Made by a program: the position numbers and the translations under genes. Below, one piece after another: positions 6,537 to 12,253 of a stretch of DNA of 18,058 nucleotides (positions are counted from its first letter, which is position 1; the number at the start of each line of letters is the position of its first letter). The stretch is from positions 1-18,058 of the forward strand of contig JAUQYY010000362.1 of NCBI GenBank assembly GCA_030587505.1, read 5' to 3'. The stretch comes from Candidatus Sigynarchaeota archaeon. GTDB lineage: Archaea; Asgardarchaeota; Jordarchaeia; Jordarchaeales; Jordarchaeaceae. The notes beneath the pieces are model-generated. The model saw only the letters and a list, made by a program, of their open reading frames with translations. It was not told the DNA's origin and made no database searches.

Positions 6537-8018
6537 TTAGAGGTAGAATTTGCCTGGACTGAGAATCCTGTTGGGGTCCAGGGCCTGTTTTACGTTTTTC
6601 AGAAACTCGTAGTAGGTTCCGCTGAAGGCTTCCGTGTCGATCAGCCCCTTGCTGTACATTTCTCCCACCATGTAGGGCATTGCACCCTCTCTCAGCAGCA
6701 TCTCTATTTGGCTCTTCCAGAGCTCGAGGTTCTTCTCCCTGTACTCGGGCTTGTCCCATCCAATGAGTCCGGAGTCAACCTCAACCGTGGTGTGCCCGCA
6801 CAGAATGGCTGTTGATATGCCGGTCTGCATTCCCCCGTTCGCGTCGAGCTCAGCCCTGTGCGCCGCCTCCCACTCGTCGAGCTTCTGGCTAATGTAGGGA
6901 ACCCTGTGGATCGCGATGTGGTGCTCCGTTGTCAGCGGGACCGAGCCGGGGCCCATTCCTCCCCACAGGCTGTGCCAGTTCAGCCAGTGGCCCTGCTCCT
7001 CGTAGTGCCACTTGGCTATGTTTCCGTCCTTGATTTCGGGGCCCATCTCCTCGCAGCCGTGCTCCTTACATATCTGGTCTACGATCTTCATGTTTGCTTC
7101 CAGCTGCTCCTCCGTCTCGGCCTCCATTGTGTACCAGAACACCGCCTTTTGCAGCCCCACCCACGGCTTTATCGGTGGGACATCAAGGAGTAACTGTAGG
7201 CCGAGGACCATTATCAGGGGCCACCACTGGGAGTCGTAGATTCCGAGGTCTCCCCTCTTCCTCCATGCTAGCCAGATTTTCGCCGCGTTCTCGGCTGAGG
7301 GTTCCTCTATTGTGAATGTTTTCGCCGCGTGATACTTCGGCCTCGGGAATATCTCAAGTGTTGCTTTGGTCTTAATTCCGAGCAGTCCGTTGTCCCCCAG
7401 GAACAGGCCGGTTAAGTCTGGCCCGAATCCGAACCTGCAGAAGGGCTCCTTGGTGTAGACGCTCGCGTTTGAACCCGTGTTTATTGTGTTTCCGTTGGGC
7501 AGGACGACCTCCAGCGCCACGCAGTGCTCGCTGCAAGTGCCGTACTTCGCTCCGCCTCCGCCTCCCACGCTGTGGTGCGAGAGCCCGCCCCCGACAACCG
7601 CTGACATTCCGCTTCCAGGACCAAGGTTCCCGGTGTAGTAGCCCAACTCGTTGAGCTTGGAGTTGAGCTCCGCCCACGTTATTCCGCACTCAACAGTAAC
7701 CGTCAGTGTGTTCTCGTCGATGTTGATTATTCTGTGCATTCTTGTGGTGTCTAGGAGTATTCCTCCCTTCTCTATGGGTTTCGAGCCGCCCGTTAGGCAG
7801 CATCCCCCACCGCGGGGAACTATGGGTATTTTGAACCTGTTTGCTATACGTACTACCTCTGCGACCTCCTCTGTGGTTCCAGGCTTCACCACATATTCGG
7901 GAGGGTTCGCGGGTAGAGCGGCGTCCATGCCTCTCGCGTAGGCGTAGGTTACAAAATCCTCGTCGGAAACGTACTCGGAGCCAACAGCATCTTCCAACGC
8001 TCTCAAAACGCTACTCAT
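6537..8018 (-). CDS. FAD-linked oxidase (GlcD-like, VAO/PCMH fold)
   Basis: 493 residues. The N-terminal half is a PCMH-type FAD-binding domain: VKPGTTEEVAEVVRIAN at 44-60, PRGGGCCLTGGS at 68-79, then the GPGSGMSAVVGGGLS segment and a KYGTCSEH turn. The C-terminal half matches the FAD-linked oxidase C domain and ends in ALDPNRILSPGKFYL, the usual closing motif. Related enzymes oxidise D-lactate, glycolate, 2-hydroxyglutarate or aryl ethers. The GDGNxH and EHG(I/V)G motifs of typical D-lactate/glycolate subunits are not visible, so the substrate is open. It is the first gene of a two-gene operon with the CCG-domain Fe-S protein. GAGGATGG lies 7-14 nt before the ATG, and a TATA-like box at 8058-8067 would give a leader of about 18 nt. 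Confidence 0.88.
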   Translation of the reverse strand: MSSVLRALEDAVGSEYVSDEDFVTYAYARGMDAALPANPPEYVVKPGTTEEVAEVVRIANRFKIPIVPRGGGCCLTGGSKPIEKGGILLDTTRMHRIINIDENTLTVTVECGITWAELNSKLNELGYYTGNLGPGSGMSAVVGGGLSHHSVGGGGGAKYGTCSEHCVALEVVLPNGNTINTGSNASVYTKEPFCRFGFGPDLTGLFLGDNGLLGIKTKATLEIFPRPKYHAAKTFTIEEPSAENAAKIWLAWRKRGDLGIYDSQWWPLIMVLGLQLLLDVPPIKPWVGLQKAVFWYTMEAETEEQLEANMKIVDQICKEHGCEEMGPEIKDGNIAKWHYEEQGHWLNWHSLWGGMGPGSVPLTTEHHIAIHRVPYISQKLDEWEAAHRAELDANGGMQTGISTAILCGHTTVEVDSGLIGWDKPEYREKNLELWKSQIEMLLREGAMPYMVGEMYSKGLIDTEAFSGTYYEFLKNVKQALDPNRILSPGKFYL

Positions 8019-8057
8019 ACTCTACCATCCTCACACGCTTGATAGTTAATAAATGAA

Positions 8058-8082
8058 AGTATAAAGCAAATCCCTTATATGC
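8058..8082 (-). promoter_or_regulatory. TATA-like boxes for FAD oxidase operon
   Basis: On the minus strand GCTTTATACT (8058-8067) lies about 26 nt before an inferred start near 8036. A second AT-rich box, GGCATATAAGGG, lies at 8072-8083. Either could drive the operon. The 218-bp divergent space to the acyl-CoA synthetase holds nothing else I can name. Confidence 0.4.
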
Positions 8083-8177
8083 CTTATCGAAAGGTGGCGA
8101 ATTCTTAAAACGTCTCCCATAGAAAACTTTTGCGTCTCCGATGGAAATCACCAGCGTTTATCCTCGGCCTTCTCGAA

Positions 8178-8190
8178 AAATTATATAAAC
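8178..8190 (+). promoter_or_regulatory. TATA box for acyl-CoA synthetase alpha
   Basis: AAATTATATAAAC with a purine-rich upstream flank (CGAAAA) resembles BRE plus TATA. The predicted start near 8211 leaves about 25 nt before the TTG start, containing the GGTGGT ribosome-binding site at 8227-8232. Confidence 0.6.
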
Positions 8191-8236
8191 GCAGACCTCT
8201 GATTTGTGTTGGTAACAACGGTTACAGGTGGTATTT

Positions 8237-9688
8237 TTGGACCCTGAGCGGTTTGAGTACTTCGAGAGGTTGTTCCACCCCAAGACCATAGCCATCATAG
8301 GAGTTAACGAGGGTTCTGTTTTTTACCTGCTGGGTCCGGTGACTACCGGGTTTAAGGGTAGAGTCTACGCGGTTAATCCGAACAGGGACAGGATCCTAAA
8401 CTTTAAGTGCTATGCAAGCGTTCTCGACATCAAGGATGATATAGACTTCGCAACGGTCACCGTCCCTGCGAAGTACACTCCTAATGTTATGCGGGAGTGT
8501 GTAGAGAAAGGGGTTAAAACGGTTCACTTCTTCACCTCGGGGTTCAGCGAAACTGGAACCGAGGAAGGAAGGAAGCTGGAGCAGGAACTCCTAAGAATTG
8601 CAAGAAAGGGAAACACGAGGATAATAGGGCCCAACTGTATGGGCGTATACTGCCCGGAGAGCGGTATGTCCTTCTTGCCGGGTTTTCCCCGACAATCCGG
8701 CCCCGTCGCGTTCGTTGCCCAGAGCGGCGCGCTAACCGAGCAGGTGGTTTACCACGGAAGAATGAGGGGGGTCAGGTTCAGCAAGGTTGTCAGCTACGGA
8801 AACGCGGTTGATCTGGACAACCCTGATTTTGTGGAGTACCTTGCAGAGGATCCAAAGACAAAAATCATAGCCACCTACATTGAGGGAAGCAGGCGTGGGA
8901 GGAGACTTTTCGAAGCCCTGAGAGAGGCGGTTAGAAATAAACCGGTGATAGTGTGGAAGGGCGGTCAAACCGAAAGGGGTGCGGTTGCGGTTTCTTCGCA
9001 CACCGGTTCCCTCGCGGGGTCGGGAAACGTTTGGAAGGCCGCCATGAGGCAGATAGGGGCTATAAGCATCAGGGACGTTGAAGAACTCATAGACACCTTT
9101 CTCGTGTTTCTGAAAAACCCTCCCCCCAAGGGAAGAAGGGGATTAATTGTGTCTTTCAGCGGTGGGGAAAGCGTTACCGAAACGGATAAGGCCGTTGAAA
9201 TGGGTCTCGAAATCCCTCTCCTGCCTAGGGAAACTCAGAGAAAAATCGAGGAGATGGTGCCGGTTGCGGGGATCAGCACCAGAAACCCTTTGGACATTCC
9301 CTCGGCGTTCTTCAGGTTCGCAAACATAGCAGACGTCGTCAAGTTGGCGGCGGCTGAAGAAAACATTGACTTTGTGATTTTCGAGATGCTGGACCGCTTC
9401 AGAAGCATAGCCAAACGCAACCGGAATCCACAGTGGTACTTTAACCTGCGCAAAACCATCCGCCAAGCAGCAGACTACATAAAGAATGAGCTCGGGAAGC
9501 CCTTCGTGATGGCGCTCCTACCCGCCTTCAGCGAACGCGAAGCAACCTTCCTCAGAAGGTTCTACGATGCCAGGGGAGTATCCGTTGTACCCACAATGAC
9601 AAGGGCGGCCAAGGCAATAAAAAGGATGATTGAGTACTACGAGTTCCTACGCAAACAAGAAATCAGTGAAGAGAAAAGAAATCCTTAA
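8237..9688 (+). CDS. ADP-forming acyl-CoA synthetase, alpha subunit (CoA-binding, phospho-His)
   Basis: 483 residues from TTG 8237. NDP-forming acetyl/acyl-CoA synthetases convert acyl-CoA, ADP and phosphate to acid, CoA and ATP, the main substrate-level phosphorylation step in many archaea. The N-terminal CoA-binding Rossmann part begins PKTIAIIGV and includes GVKTVHFFTSGF and IIGPNCMGVYCP. The succinyl-CoA-ligase-like part carries SSHTGSLAGS with His255, matching the phosphorylated His of the alpha subunit. The C-terminal part (RRGLIVSFSGGESVTETDKA) completes the alpha chain. The ATP-grasp beta part is absent, and no beta gene is in the window. GGTGGT at 8227-8232 lies 4 nt before TTG 8237, favouring it over GTG 8228. 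Substrate range is not visible. Confidence 0.9.
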   Translation: MDPERFEYFERLFHPKTIAIIGVNEGSVFYLLGPVTTGFKGRVYAVNPNRDRILNFKCYASVLDIKDDIDFATVTVPAKYTPNVMRECVEKGVKTVHFFTSGFSETGTEEGRKLEQELLRIARKGNTRIIGPNCMGVYCPESGMSFLPGFPRQSGPVAFVAQSGALTEQVVYHGRMRGVRFSKVVSYGNAVDLDNPDFVEYLAEDPKTKIIATYIEGSRRGRRLFEALREAVRNKPVIVWKGGQTERGAVAVSSHTGSLAGSGNVWKAAMRQIGAISIRDVEELIDTFLVFLKNPPPKGRRGLIVSFSGGESVTETDKAVEMGLEIPLLPRETQRKIEEMVPVAGISTRNPLDIPSAFFRFANIADVVKLAAAEENIDFVIFEMLDRFRSIAKRNRNPQWYFNLRKTIRQAADYIKNELGKPFVMALLPAFSEREATFLRRFYDARGVSVVPTMTRAAKAIKRMIEYYEFLRKQEISEEKRNP

Positions 9689-9713
9689 CTAGTGCTAACC
9701 ATCCTCTGAGAAT

Positions 9714-9741
9714 AGATAACTCCACGAATTTGTGTTTATCC
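9714..9741. terminator. Hairpin between convergent acyl-CoA synthetase and purN
   Basis: GATAA (9715-9719) pairs with TTATC (9736-9740) and CAC (9723-9725) with GTG (9732-9734) around a GAATTT loop, giving an interrupted 8-bp hairpin in the 96-bp convergent space. It could end transcripts from either side, but there is no long U-run. Confidence 0.3.
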
Positions 9742-9784
9742 TGAGCTGCGAACCAAATCTTCATTCACTCCTTACCTGGAAAGA

Positions 9785-10426
9785 TTACTTTTCTAAACTG
9801 TTTTTTAGAATTTTTACCCTTCTTCCCTCAATTTTCAGTTTTCCCTCAACAAAGAGTTTGACTGCTTCCACGTAGATTTTGTGCTCCTTTTCAAGAATCC
9901 TGTTCGAAAGGGTTTCAACGGTATCATCATCGTGGACCGGTACAACGTCCTGGAGTATGATGGGCCCGTGGTCCAGTTCCGTATTGACGAAGTGCACCGT
10001 GGCGCCTGTGTACTTGACGCCGTACTCTAACGCCTGTTTCTGGGCGTTTATACCTGGGAACGCCGGGAGCAGAGAGGGGTGTATGTTCATAATCCTGTTC
10101 TTGTACTTGTTTACAAAGTATGGGCTAAGCATCAGCATGTAGCCGGCGAGAAGCACGAGGTCCACGTTCCTCTTCTCAAGCTCCCTAATAATCTTCTTGT
10201 CGTACTCGACCCTCCTCTCCTCCTTGTGCTCCTTGTCCTTCCAGAAGTCCTGCGGGTCGATAAACAGCGCCTCTATTCCATGGTCTCGCGCCCTTTTAAG
10301 AGCCGGGGCGTCCTTCCGACTGCTGATTACAACACTGATGTTCGCCTTGATGTATCCCGACTCAACAGCGTCTATGATTGCCTGAAGGTTTGTACCCCTA
10401 CCCGAAACAAGCACCGCGATGTTCAT
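9785..10426 (-). CDS. purN: Phosphoribosylglycinamide formyltransferase (folate-dependent)
   Basis: 213 residues, typical for PurN, which formylates GAR using 10-formyl-tetrahydrofolate in purine synthesis. The N-terminal phosphate/GAR-binding loop is VLVSGRGTNLQAI (5-17). The catalytic residues are Asn114 and His116 (MNIHPSLLPAFPG) and Asp152 (VHFVNTELDHGPII), matching E. coli Asn106, His108 and Asp144. It is a monocistronic gene on the minus strand, convergent with the acyl-CoA synthetase. No clear ribosome-binding site precedes the ATG (the leader ends GGGTTTTAG). A strong TATA lies at 10494-10506, giving a leader of about 48 nt. Confidence 0.95.
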   Translation of the reverse strand: MNIAVLVSGRGTNLQAIIDAVESGYIKANISVVISSRKDAPALKRARDHGIEALFIDPQDFWKDKEHKEERRVEYDKKIIRELEKRNVDLVLLAGYMLMLSPYFVNKYKNRIMNIHPSLLPAFPGINAQKQALEYGVKYTGATVHFVNTELDHGPIILQDVVPVHDDDTVETLSNRILEKEHKIYVEAVKLFVEGKLKIEGRRVKILKNSLEK

Positions 10427-10493
10427 CTAAAACCCAACCCTGAAGCTGGAAAGCGCCTTACAAATCCTACTTAACATTATCCCGCAAAGGGTT

Positions 10494-10506
10494 TATTTAA
10501 ATATAA
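10494..10506 (-). promoter_or_regulatory. TATA box for purN
   Basis: On the minus strand this reads TATATTTAAATAA, centred near 10500, about 26 nt before an inferred start at 10474. It is nearly symmetric, so it could also work rightward, but no rightward gene is close. Confidence 0.55.
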
Positions 10507-10621
10507 TCTGGAAGAGAAGGCGTCAAAGATCTTTTTGATTCCCTTCCCATCCCCGGGAACCTCACTTCCAAACGAGTAATATAGGGGCTACATGTATGGT
10601 TGGCGTTTAGTTTGAAGAGGC

Positions 10622-10662
10622 GGTTGGTGTTCATCGTTCGGCACAACCACAGTACATAAAAA
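10622..10662 (+). promoter_or_regulatory. Inverted repeat and TATA box upstream of small basic peptide
   Basis: GGTTGGTG (10622-10629) and CACAACC (10642-10648) pair over 7 bp with one bulged G. Immediately after comes TACATAAAAA at 10653-10662, a TATA-like box whose predicted start (about 10684) falls just before an in-frame ATG at 10685 and 40 nt before the GAGGTGA site. The repeat sits where an upstream regulator could bind. Nothing else is visible from 10507 to 10621. Confidence 0.35.
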
Positions 10663-10735
10663 GACGGAGGAGAAGTATTACTCAATGCACTTGGAATTCG
10701 ATTGGAGAGTGTTGAGAAATCTTGAGGTGAAAACT

Positions 10736-10798
10736 ATGGGGAAGAAGGGCAGAAGAAAAGTTAAGAAAAAGCCTAAGAACAAAAAAGACAAAAAATAA
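10736..10798 (+). CDS. Very basic 20-residue peptide
   Basis: A short ORF with 11 Lys and 2 Arg in 20 residues, beginning MGKKGRRKV and ending in KKDKK before TAA. GAGGTGA at 10724-10730 lies 5 nt before ATG 10736, one of the best ribosome-binding sites in the window, and a TATA box at 10653-10662 lies upstream at a sensible distance. An alternative in-frame ATG at 10685 would give a 37-residue protein translated from a leaderless transcript. I do not recognise it. Basic composition suggests nucleic-acid or ribosome contact, but that is inference. A-rich DNA can encode Lys-rich peptides by chance, so the promoter and binding site are the main support. Confidence 0.45.
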   Translation: MGKKGRRKVKKKPKNKKDKK

Positions 10799-10822
10799 AG
10801 TCTGGTTTCCTCCTGAATTTTC

Positions 10823-10886
10823 AGCGGTAGAACTCCCAATTCTACAGACGTTGAACTTGTTCTACGGTTTGGAAATCCTTACCGCT
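10823..10886. repeat. Nested inverted repeats between convergent small genes
   Basis: AGCGGTA (10823-10829) is the exact inverse of TACCGCT (10880-10886). Inside, GTAGAAC (10827-10833) can pair with TTCTAC (10840-10845, 6 bp) or GTTCTAC (10859-10865, 7 bp), and the arms overlap, so the pairings compete. It could be a bidirectional terminator for the 20-residue peptide gene and the four-Cys gene, or part of a small RNA. No computed fold supports it. Confidence 0.3.
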
Positions 10887-10922
10887 TATACAGGCTTCCC
10901 CCTTTTCCAACTGTTTGGGCTC

Positions 10923-11225
10923 CTACTCTTCCCCTCTTAGCCCGTGTCGTCGAAACATTTTAAAATTGTGATCCAGTTTCGCCATAACTTCACTCAGCTC
11001 CTCTTGGGAAACCGAGTAGTTCCGCGCATCTTTGTGTGAACAGAAAACGAGGGAAAAGAGACGCTTCTGGAAGTACTTGCATTCGTCTTTTCCACACTTG
11101 AAGAGGACCTCCTTCCCCTTCATTTTAGGGCACTTTATCTTCCTCTCTGTGATGTTTCCTCCGCCCCACTCCCTCTCCTCAGTCTTAATCCTAATCGCGT
11201 ATGTCTTCAACGCCAACGAATCCAT
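10923..11225 (-). CDS. Hypothetical four-Cys protein (possible zinc ribbon)
   Basis: 100 residues from ATG 11225. Cys32, Cys44, Cys49 and Cys62 are spaced C-x11-C-x4-C-x12-C in the segment KIKCPKMKGKEVLFKC, KDEC and LVFCSHK, which could hold one metal ion, although the spacing is not that of a standard zinc ribbon. The C-terminal 30 residues look helical and charged (QEELSEVMAKLDHNFKMF). Starts at GTG 11237, TTG 11228 and ATG 11225 are all in frame; GGTGA at 11235-11239 favours TTG 11228 or ATG 11225. A 46-residue ORF on the same strand ends about 80 bp upstream and may be co-transcribed. I do not recognise the family. Confidence 0.6.
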   Translation of the reverse strand: MDSLALKTYAIRIKTEEREWGGGNITERKIKCPKMKGKEVLFKCGKDECKYFQKRLFSLVFCSHKDARNYSVSQEELSEVMAKLDHNFKMFRRHGLRGEE

Positions 11226-11305
11226 CAATCTCTTCACCCCCTGTTATCAAAAGAGTAAGCCCAAAACAGCTAAACTAATCTTTTTTCCCTCTTTCTTTCT
11301 TTTTT

Positions 11306-11446
11306 CTACTCCACCGCAGCATAAAACACGTGCGTTTTACCCCGTGGAATAATAATCTCTCCAGAGACACTCCCAGCGCTTCCTTCCTCAACCCAAAGAG
11401 ATTTGCCGTTGCTGGAACGATTACACAACAAATCAACCTTCTTCAC
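11306..11446 (-). CDS. Small hypothetical protein, 46 residues, leaderless GTG start
   Basis: Reading leftward from GTG 11446 to TAG 11306 gives 46 residues: MKKVDLLC, then NGKSLWVEE, then SGEIIIPRGK and a final HVFYAAVE. The composition is mixed and protein-like, with an alternating polar/hydrophobic end that suggests beta strands. On the minus strand GTTTTATATCC (11468-11478) is a TATA box centred 26 nt before the GTG, as expected for a leaderless transcript. The frame is also open upstream of the GTG. It lies about 80 bp upstream of the four-Cys gene on the same strand. No family recognised; it could be a fragment of an older gene. Confidence 0.42.
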   Translation of the reverse strand: MKKVDLLCNRSSNGKSLWVEEGSAGSVSGEIIIPRGKTHVFYAAVE

Positions 11447-11497
11447 ATGGAACGTACGAGTCGGAAGGATATAAAACTATCCGCACCCAAAAACAGT

Positions 11498-11522
11498 GAG
11501 AAATAAAGAATAAAATAAAATG
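11498..11522 (-). terminator. U-rich tract after the four-helix membrane protein
   Basis: The minus strand here reads ATTTTATTTTATTCTTTATT followed by TCTC, beginning about 30 nt past the stop at 11554. It is a typical archaeal U-rich terminator, and lies just upstream of the promoter of the 46-residue ORF. Confidence 0.45.
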
Positions 11523-11553
11523 AGAGGAGAGTGTTTGCGCTCGTGTAACCTAC

Positions 11554-11970
11554 TTATTTAGCCTTCTTTGCCTTTGACCTCTTAGCCGTTTTCGCTGGTT
11601 TCGCCGGCTCAGGTTCCGGTTTCAGCCCAATCTTTGCCAAGATTATGCCTATTATCACCAGTATTCCGCCCAGGAGACCTAGGTATGGGAAGCTTATGTT
11701 CAGCAGTTCGATGATGCCGAGTATGATCCCCAGGATGAGTATGGTGTTGAGGTGGGTTAAGAGTTTCTGCGCCGCGATGCACAGCATGAGAACGGTGATG
11801 ATAATAGAGGCGAGTAGACTCAGGTACCCTAGTATGACAAAGAGCGTGTTTGGCATTAGCGAAGCTAGTAAGTCAGCGGGGATCAGGAGCGTTCCGAAGA
11901 ACCCTATGATCCCTAGGATGCCGCCGAGGAGTGCCAATATGATACCGATTTTCACGTATTTCAAGTTCAA
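11554..11970 (-). CDS. Four-helix membrane protein with Lys/Ala/Pro-rich tail
   Basis: 138 residues from TTG 11970. Four hydrophobic segments are seen at about residues 7-30, 43-66, 76-91 and 95-112 (the first reads IGIILALLGGILGIIGFFG), followed by a low-complexity cytosolic tail rich in Lys, Ala and Pro (PEPEPAKPAKTAKRSKAKKAK region, 118-138). The basic tail should stay in the cytosol and could bind anionic lipids or nucleic acid. GGGGT lies 8 nt before the TTG, and a TATA box at 12021-12030 gives a leader of about 30 nt. Small Gly/Ile/Leu-rich membrane proteins of this type are common in archaeal genomes but lack a defined role. No function assigned. Confidence 0.7.
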   Translation of the reverse strand: MNLKYVKIGIILALLGGILGIIGFFGTLLIPADLLASLMPNTLFVILGYLSLLASIIITVLMLCIAAQKLLTHLNTILILGIILGIIELLNISFPYLGLLGGILVIIGIILAKIGLKPEPEPAKPAKTAKRSKAKKAK

Positions 11971-12020
11971 CTTCTTTTACCCCATACGATTTGGGTGAAC
12001 AATAATCCTCATAGGTAGGC

Positions 12021-12030
12021 AATTTAAACT
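12021..12030 (-). promoter_or_regulatory. TATA box for four-helix membrane protein
   Basis: AGTTTAAATT on the minus strand, centred about 26 nt before an inferred start near 12000, which leaves a 30-nt leader to TTG 11970. The stretch 12031-12170 is AT-rich, with a short hydrophobic frame judged to be chance. Confidence 0.5.
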
Positions 12031-12174
12031 TTATCTTCTGCGAGTCGAGGGTTCACGTTAAATGTCGTAGCGCCCAAAAAAGACGAACTCTAATATAACA
12101 AAATTATAAAAAACTATGAGTGGAATCGTCAAAATGCCGACACGCCAGCAAAAAGGGAAATAGAACAAGGTTCC

Positions 12175-12187
12175 AAAGATATTTAAT
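12175..12187 (+). promoter_or_regulatory. TATA box for DUF255/YyaL-like gene
   Basis: AAAGATATTTAAT looks like BRE plus TATA, centred near 12182, with a predicted start near 12208 and a leader of about 46-55 nt before the coding start. Confidence 0.5.
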
Positions 12188-12253
12188 CCTCTACTCTCTG
12201 TTTTTATCGGATACTTCGTTGTAAGTTTCTGTATAGCGAACGAAGGCTCGGTG

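Noticed and set aside
5317..6759. Extended version of the HdrD-like protein starting at 6759
   Set aside because: The extra N-terminal 79 residues overlap the FAD oxidase coding region and look unlike protein. A proper GGAGG site supports ATG 6522.
10497..10685. 62-codon minus-strand frame upstream of purN
   Set aside because: It covers the purN TATA box, has no ribosome-binding site and has no protein-like pattern.
11320..11336. AAAACACGTGCGTTTT near-palindrome
   Set aside because: Only the outer 5 bp and a CACGTG core match, and it lies inside the 46-residue ORF, so it is probably chance.
12058..12240. Minus-strand hydrophobic frame ending FVFFGRYDI
   Set aside because: It lies in AT-rich intergenic DNA, has no good start or ribosome-binding site, and overlaps the start of the YyaL-like gene. 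Phe/Ile richness is expected from AT-rich sequence.
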